Of a stretch of 64,000 nucleotides of DNA, positions 59,315 through 64,000 are shown one piece after another. The stretch lies in NCBI RefSeq assembly GCF_026230105.1, contig NC_079477.1:2485001-2549000 (forward strand), written 5' to 3'. The notes under the pieces were generated by a model. That model was not told the origin of the DNA and made no database searches. It worked only from the letters and a program-made list of their open reading frames with translations. The first letter of the stretch is position 1; every line of letters begins with the position of its first letter. Origin of the DNA: Diorhabda sublineata (lineage: Eukaryota > Arthropoda > Insecta > Coleoptera > Chrysomelidae). A program made the translations under genes and the position numbers.

Positions 59315-62300
59315 ATGTCTTCGTACCTCGATATCGATCATCATTCAAAATTAGTTAAACATTTCGGAAAATCGGATGATCACGTTGTTGACGACATTAA
59401 AACTATCAAAGAATGGCTTCAAAAAGAAGAACATCTACCAGAAATGCCTTGTAAGTACTTTTATATCACAATAATTCAGTTATAATATATCAAAATCGAA
59501 AATAAATAGCGTTAAAACAATAAAAATAAAGAAAATATGAATTGAAATAGAACTAATTATATGGAGCAAAGATCATCATCAAGCTTTTCAATCCCATGTG
59601 GATTATGGCTATCACTTTTGGCGCTTTAAATCCTTTTTTTGAAATGGATTAGTCCTCGTTTTCTAATTTTTATTTTCTTTATAGTTTGTAGTTTGTTTTG
59701 GTTGCTTTTGTTACTATTTTCGGTTCCGACATTTTGATCTCCAGTTTCCTATATTGAGTGCTCTTATTTCCTCCTCTATTTCGTTTCTCCAAGTTTTTCT
59801 CTGCCTGTCTCTTCTCCTTGGCAACAAATGGAGCCAAAATGATGTCTATAACTCAAAAAATGGAGAAGGAATACGGCGTTTACTGATTGCGGATTCTAAC
59901 TCAAAACGATTTTGGGAACGTCGCATTTATTCAGGTCTCTTTTTTCAAAATATAGTGAAAAATTGACGTTTCGATCTATTTCGGTCTTTATGGAACTATT
60001 TTTTTATCAAAATCAAAACAATGTATCAAAAACGTCTAAGAAATAGAAAACTGAAAAAAATTTAATCAAAGTGTCGTCCTTAATAAAAACTGTGTATGCA
60101 AAATCAACAGATTTATAAATGTTTGATCATCGGGGGGTAAACAACAGCTTCCTACTAAACTAAATCATACCCTCGTATATTTTTTGTATATGATTTTTCT
60201 TTTTCTCCATTAATTTCTGTTCAATTCTTGATTACAATTCCAGCCGATGCTATTATAAAAGGATTTTTGGTAATCAATAAGTTTAATATTGAAAAAACTA
60301 AAGATGCTTTGCATATTTACTACACGATAAGAGAATTGATGCCAGACATTCTCAAAGGTTCTCGTCCTCTCGATGAACATATCCAAGAATATACAAAAGT
60401 TCTGTAAGTATGACAATTATTAATGTCTATTTATCGAAGAAAAATAGTAAACTAAAACATATACGCGTGATTAGGGTCGAGAACGCCAAAACTAACACCA
60501 ATAATTCTTGTCTTGAGGATTGTATGGATGAGTCCACTTGAAAGGTACTAAATTTCTCTATTTTCTTCACGAAATTTCTCAATTATTCTAGAGTATTCTC
60601 TACTTTTTCTAATAATAAACTGTTGTGCACAAATCTTTACATGGCGTTCCTGTATTCCAAGATTCTCCCGAAATAAATAACGTCATCAACAGTCTTGTCA
60701 TTATTTTCCTTCATTTCATTTTTATAAATATTCACAATCTTAGGCGGATTAAATCTAATGCCAATAACTTCATTATCTGTCTCCGCGGCAGACATGTTTA
60801 AAACAAATATAAACAATCCGACTACAGTACAATAATATGATGCCGTCCCTGTACCACACATGATCTGCAGCGCTGCGTCTCGCCCGGGATGTTCACGTGC
60901 CGATCACACACTGATCATTGTTTTGGTTTACTATTTTTCTTCGATAAAAAGACTTTAGCAAAAAATTTAATAGTCTTTTGGAATATTTAACCTTCCATCT
61001 TCTCTTTCCCAAATTGTTTTTGTGATCATATGAAACGTGTAACCGGAAACTAGTATTTCCTAACGACTCACCGCAATCGGAATTTTATTTAAATGCAAAT
61101 TATCTTTTTAATTACGTAGTCATCAGAAGAAAAATATTTTGAAAATGTTTCATATTATTTTTTCAGTCCATTTCTGCCTTTGCCGAAGCCCACGCCGAGA
61201 ATGCAACGAGTTGTTATAGTAAAATTCCGCGATCTAGAAAATCCGGAAGATTTGGATCTTTTAAAAAACTTAGCATTGTACAGTCACATAAACGAAATTA
61301 AATTGAATGAAGATTTGTCATTGGGAGACGTGTATATCTTGGACTGCTTACATTTTAAACCAGAGTATCTGTCTAAAATTAATAAAGACGTTTTAAAAAA
61401 AATCAGTTTTGTTATAGAGGTACGTATCACAGTAACTGCACTATTTTATTTGTCAGAGGTACCGATCAACATGAGGATGAATCGAAATATTAGTTGGTTG
61501 TCAATTGTCAAATATTATGGTTGCGTTCAGAAATTTAATTTGTGATAAAACTTAAGGATCATCAATCTACATATAGTTGGTTGTCAAATGTCAAATATTA
61601 TGGTTGCGTTTAGTAATTTAACTTGTGACAAAACATCAAGGAAAAACAAAACCTAACCTAACCTTCACTGGACTTCAACAAATAATTCAAGACCAAAATT
61701 AGTCAAAACGGTTCAGTCTTTCTCGAGTTTGAGAGAGATTAACGAACAGCTGACCTTTCGTAGCCTTAGCCAGTGTTGTTTTGGACTACAGATGACAGTT
61801 AATCTGGCACTATATATGTACACCTCTCAAGATTGAAATAATTAAAACTATATATTATCAAATTAATACTTGGAAGAACTAATTAAATTGTGATTGTTTA
61901 ATCAATACCAATGATGAAGAAGACAATCGATGTCATTATTGAACATTGAAATGACAATACGAGACGAAAACCTTATAAAAGTTGTTTTTTGCATAATTAC
62001 CTCGTTTTTATTGATTCAAATACCAAAATTTGAGATAAATTATTGATTTGTGTTTTATTTTCATTTTAGGAAGTATGGAATAAAACTGTTAAAGAATACC
62101 ATTTGATTAATAATTCTGAGCACTCGATTGTGTTCGGTAATCTAATAAGGGAACATTTATACGAAGAAATTAAGGAAAACGTACGTAATTATCTCATTTA
62201 AATACGATTATCGAACTTTTTTCTTCTAGTGCTTTTTAAATGTATCTGTTTATATCGTTACACTGCAAAATCTGAGTACCAAAAATTTATTTCGTAAATA

Positions 62301-63514
62301 ATGATTATTACACTGAAAAATTGCATAATGTGTTATAAAAAATTCCTTCAAATATGTTTTTACGTAGAAATGTATTTCAACTCATAAAATAAGATAATTA
62401 ACTTAATATTTAGAAAAATTTATCAAACCTACGTTTGAACCAGGTACTTCTGTCATAATCACACAATGAATATGAACTAGTTAATCTTTTTTCAGACTTA
62501 AGTAAAAAAAATCTCGTTTCATTTAATTGAGTCACTTATCTAAAAATTTATGTATATTAGACTGCAGGGGCCATTTTGAAGAGCGCGTTTCAGATACATT
62601 AATGATTTGTGAATCAGAGCAGCTTTAAGGCTTCTTTTAAAAGAAACTATAAAAATACGCCTTTACACTGGGTCATATGAGACTTAAAAGTATTCATCGA
62701 GCCCTCAATATTGGTATAATAAATCAACTTGTCCTCTTGGGCAAACATAAATCCTTGCTTTTGATCCAAGCAACTCAGCTGCGTTTTTGGGAAGATTCAA
62801 GTCTCTTACCAAATAATTTAGCCCACACTGGAAAAACAATTTCGCACCGTCATCTTGAAATTCAAAACTTGACTTGACATCGGGTTTAGGTACAGTACCA
62901 TCTTCATCAGAACTTTGAATCTCTTCCAAGGTAGTATGGGCCTTGGGTACTGTCATTTCAGTCCCATGAGGGATGAGACGAATAACTGATTGCATATCAG
63001 GGTATGAAATTGACTGGTCCCCTTTTGAATTATACTCTGTAGGAACACAGTGTTGCCAGATCTTTTCATTTTCCAGTAACTCTTGTACTCACCTAAGATT
63101 ATGTTTATGAAATCTATTCAAAAACTCATTATGATAATTCAGAAATTTTTTGCTTCACTTTTATTGTTATTTTTAGATTTATGTTCATGATACACTAGAA
63201 GATTTGTATAAGTGCATTCCTAAAGAAATTCTTCCAAAAGATTATGGTGGCGAGGAAAAAACCTATGATGAACTACTTGGTGAGATTTCACTGTTTCGTA
63301 TATACTTTTATTGCGCATTTAACCTCTGCATGATTTTTTGTATCTCAGATGGTTGAACAATGTTTCTTTTTTAGCTGATTGGAACAAAAAAGTTTCAGAA
63401 TTCGAACATAGATTTCATAAGCTGGACAACCTCGAAGGGGCAAACAAATTACTGTCGCGCAAATACAAAGGCAAAAACATTTCCGATTATTTCAATGAAA
63501 AAATAAAAAATTAG
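59315..63514 (+). CDS. CRAL-TRIO lipid-transfer protein (alpha-tocopherol transfer protein-like), gene C, 300 aa
   Basis: Exons are 59315-59450, 60244-60403, 61167-61419, 62070-62180, 63177-63279 and 63375-63514; all are GT-AG and total 903 nt. Exons 2-5 have the same lengths as in gene B. The N lobe reads VVDDIKTIKEWLQKEEHL and GFLVINKFNIEKTKDAL. The CRAL-TRIO fold reads FLPLPKPTPRMQRVVIVKF, LGDVYILDCLHFKPEYL, KEYHLINNSEHSIVF and LYKCIPKEILPKDYGG (DYGG at 242-245). The last exon differs from genes A and B: it lacks the LGYYGxFKK end and finishes ISDYFNEKIKN. A poly(A) signal follows at about 63542. It is expected to be a soluble carrier; the ligand is unknown. Confidence 0.93.
60637..60861 (-). 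CDS. Candidate small secreted protein ORF nested in intron 2 of gene C
   Basis: A single-exon minus-strand frame of 74 codons. The first 26 residues look like a signal peptide: polar start, hydrophobic CTVVGLFIFVLNM, then SAA before ETDNE. The mature part would be about 48 residues with no Cys and no dibasic cleavage sites. I do not recognise it. The region just upstream is unusually GC-rich (GCAGCGCTGCGTCTCGCCCG on the plus strand), as in some promoters. It could also be a terminal exon of a larger gene or a chance frame. Confidence 0.3.
   Translation of the reverse strand: MCGTGTASYYCTVVGLFIFVLNMSAAETDNEVIGIRFNPPKIVNIYKNEMKENNDKTVDDVIYFGRILEYRNAM
61491..61640 (+). repeat. Local direct duplication in intron 3 of gene C
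   Basis: TAGTTGGTTGTCAA..TGTCAAATATTATGG is present at 61491 and again at 61574, an 83-bp offset. The duplicated segment is about 65 bp and is followed by ACCTAACCTAACC. Confidence 0.8.
62705..62995 (-). pseudogene. Fragment of a transposon-associated ORF (LVRDLxLPKxxAELLGS type)
   Basis: The minus frame contains LNYLVRDLNLPKNAAELLGSK. I associate this motif (ELNDLVRDLxLPKxxAELLGSRL) with an uncharacterised ORF that recurs in arthropod transposon-rich regions. An acidic stretch (EEIQSSDEDGT) precedes it, as in such proteins. After the motif the match is lost and the frame ends. It lies in intron 4 of gene C, opposite in strand to the host gene. Confidence 0.6.
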
Positions 63515-63540
63515 ATTGTTTCCTCAAATTGACTCCATTC

Positions 63541-63550
63541 TAATAAATAA
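63541..63550 (+). terminator. Poly(A) signal of gene C
   Basis: Overlapping AATAAA motifs (TAATAAATAA) lie about 27 nt past the gene C stop codon. Confidence 0.6.
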
Positions 63551-64000
63551 ATCTTCACCCGCATTAAAGGCTTGTGTGTTATTCAATTGAATATTTTATT
63601 TTTATATAAAGAAAAGTTCCACCATAAACAAAATTATTTTCTCAATTTAGCTCAGCAAATTGTGGAGTATGCAGCGAGTAAATGTATATTAAAGTAGTGG
63701 GGGGCAACCTTATTGGTTGCCTATCTAGCACCACAGAATTTTTTAGTACTAATACTGTGCCCATACATGGAACAATCGATTATAGTTGACATATAGGCCA
63801 TTTTTAGTAACGTGAGTTATAGCGTCTATATTTTCGTGTTGAGCAAAGATTTTATTTGTATCTAGAGAATTTATTGTTTAAAGCTCTTTTTCGACCGAAA
63901 TGAATAGCTTTTGCCATTATAATCATAATTTTAATGTCAATAATGCAATATTAAGCCACCAAGACAATATGACAGCTGGTTGTGACGTCATCTCATAATG
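63551..64000. other. Downstream flank, no gene recognised
   Basis: AT-rich sequence from the end of gene C to the window edge. No conserved frame or repeat was seen. Confidence 0.4.

Overview
AT-rich eukaryotic DNA from an insect. The evidence is spliced genes with GT-AG introns, a yellow/MRJP-family gene (essentially an insect family), several decayed mariner elements, and small CCTAA/TTAGG runs. The order is uncertain; a beetle with a repeat-rich genome would fit. By my estimate about a quarter of the window is tandem-repeat DNA, made of several unrelated satellite families, each local to one place.

Layout. 1-1558: satellite of 81-bp units with a 110-bp variant. 2594-3704 (-): complete five-exon short-chain dehydrogenase. 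3870-5325: 263-bp satellite. 6319-7743 (+): last three exons of a yellow/MRJP-family gene. 7924-9240: a fold-back repeat and mariner debris. 10560-11940: about 200-230-bp tandem repeat. 12045-15678 (-): five-exon, four-helix membrane protein (DUF4728/LAPTM-like) with a decayed mariner in its second coding intron. 16480-20095: long minisatellite with a 364-bp higher-order unit. 20096-26370: no gene seen, one 235-bp direct-repeat pair. 26530-30016: 341-bp satellite abutting a mariner remnant. 30017-34977: no gene seen, one GC-richer promoter-like patch. 34978-35844: decayed THAP-domain gene.

The right half is a cluster of three CRAL-TRIO lipid-transfer genes: gene A (36776-45246, -), gene B (48819-52769, +) and gene C (59315-63514, +). 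All three have six coding exons, the same intron phases and nearly the same exon lengths, so they are tandem or inverted duplicates. A 5.2-kb, 373-bp satellite fills intron 1 of gene A. Between and inside B and C lie a LINE gag remnant, a mariner pseudogene, two inverted-repeat elements (47011-47786 and 55891-58927), and fragments of two ORF types that I associate with arthropod transposons.

The genes do not form a pathway. The CRAL-TRIO cluster is a duplicated family, and the SDR, yellow and membrane-protein genes are unrelated neighbours. The most novel material is a group of elements with long inverted repeats. Two share TAGTCCAGTCA ends, and one carries a decayed gene with nuclease-like acidic motifs and a Cys-rich tail. 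The chain of locally homogenised satellites with higher-order structure is also notable. All gene models were spliced by eye and none has been checked against transcripts.
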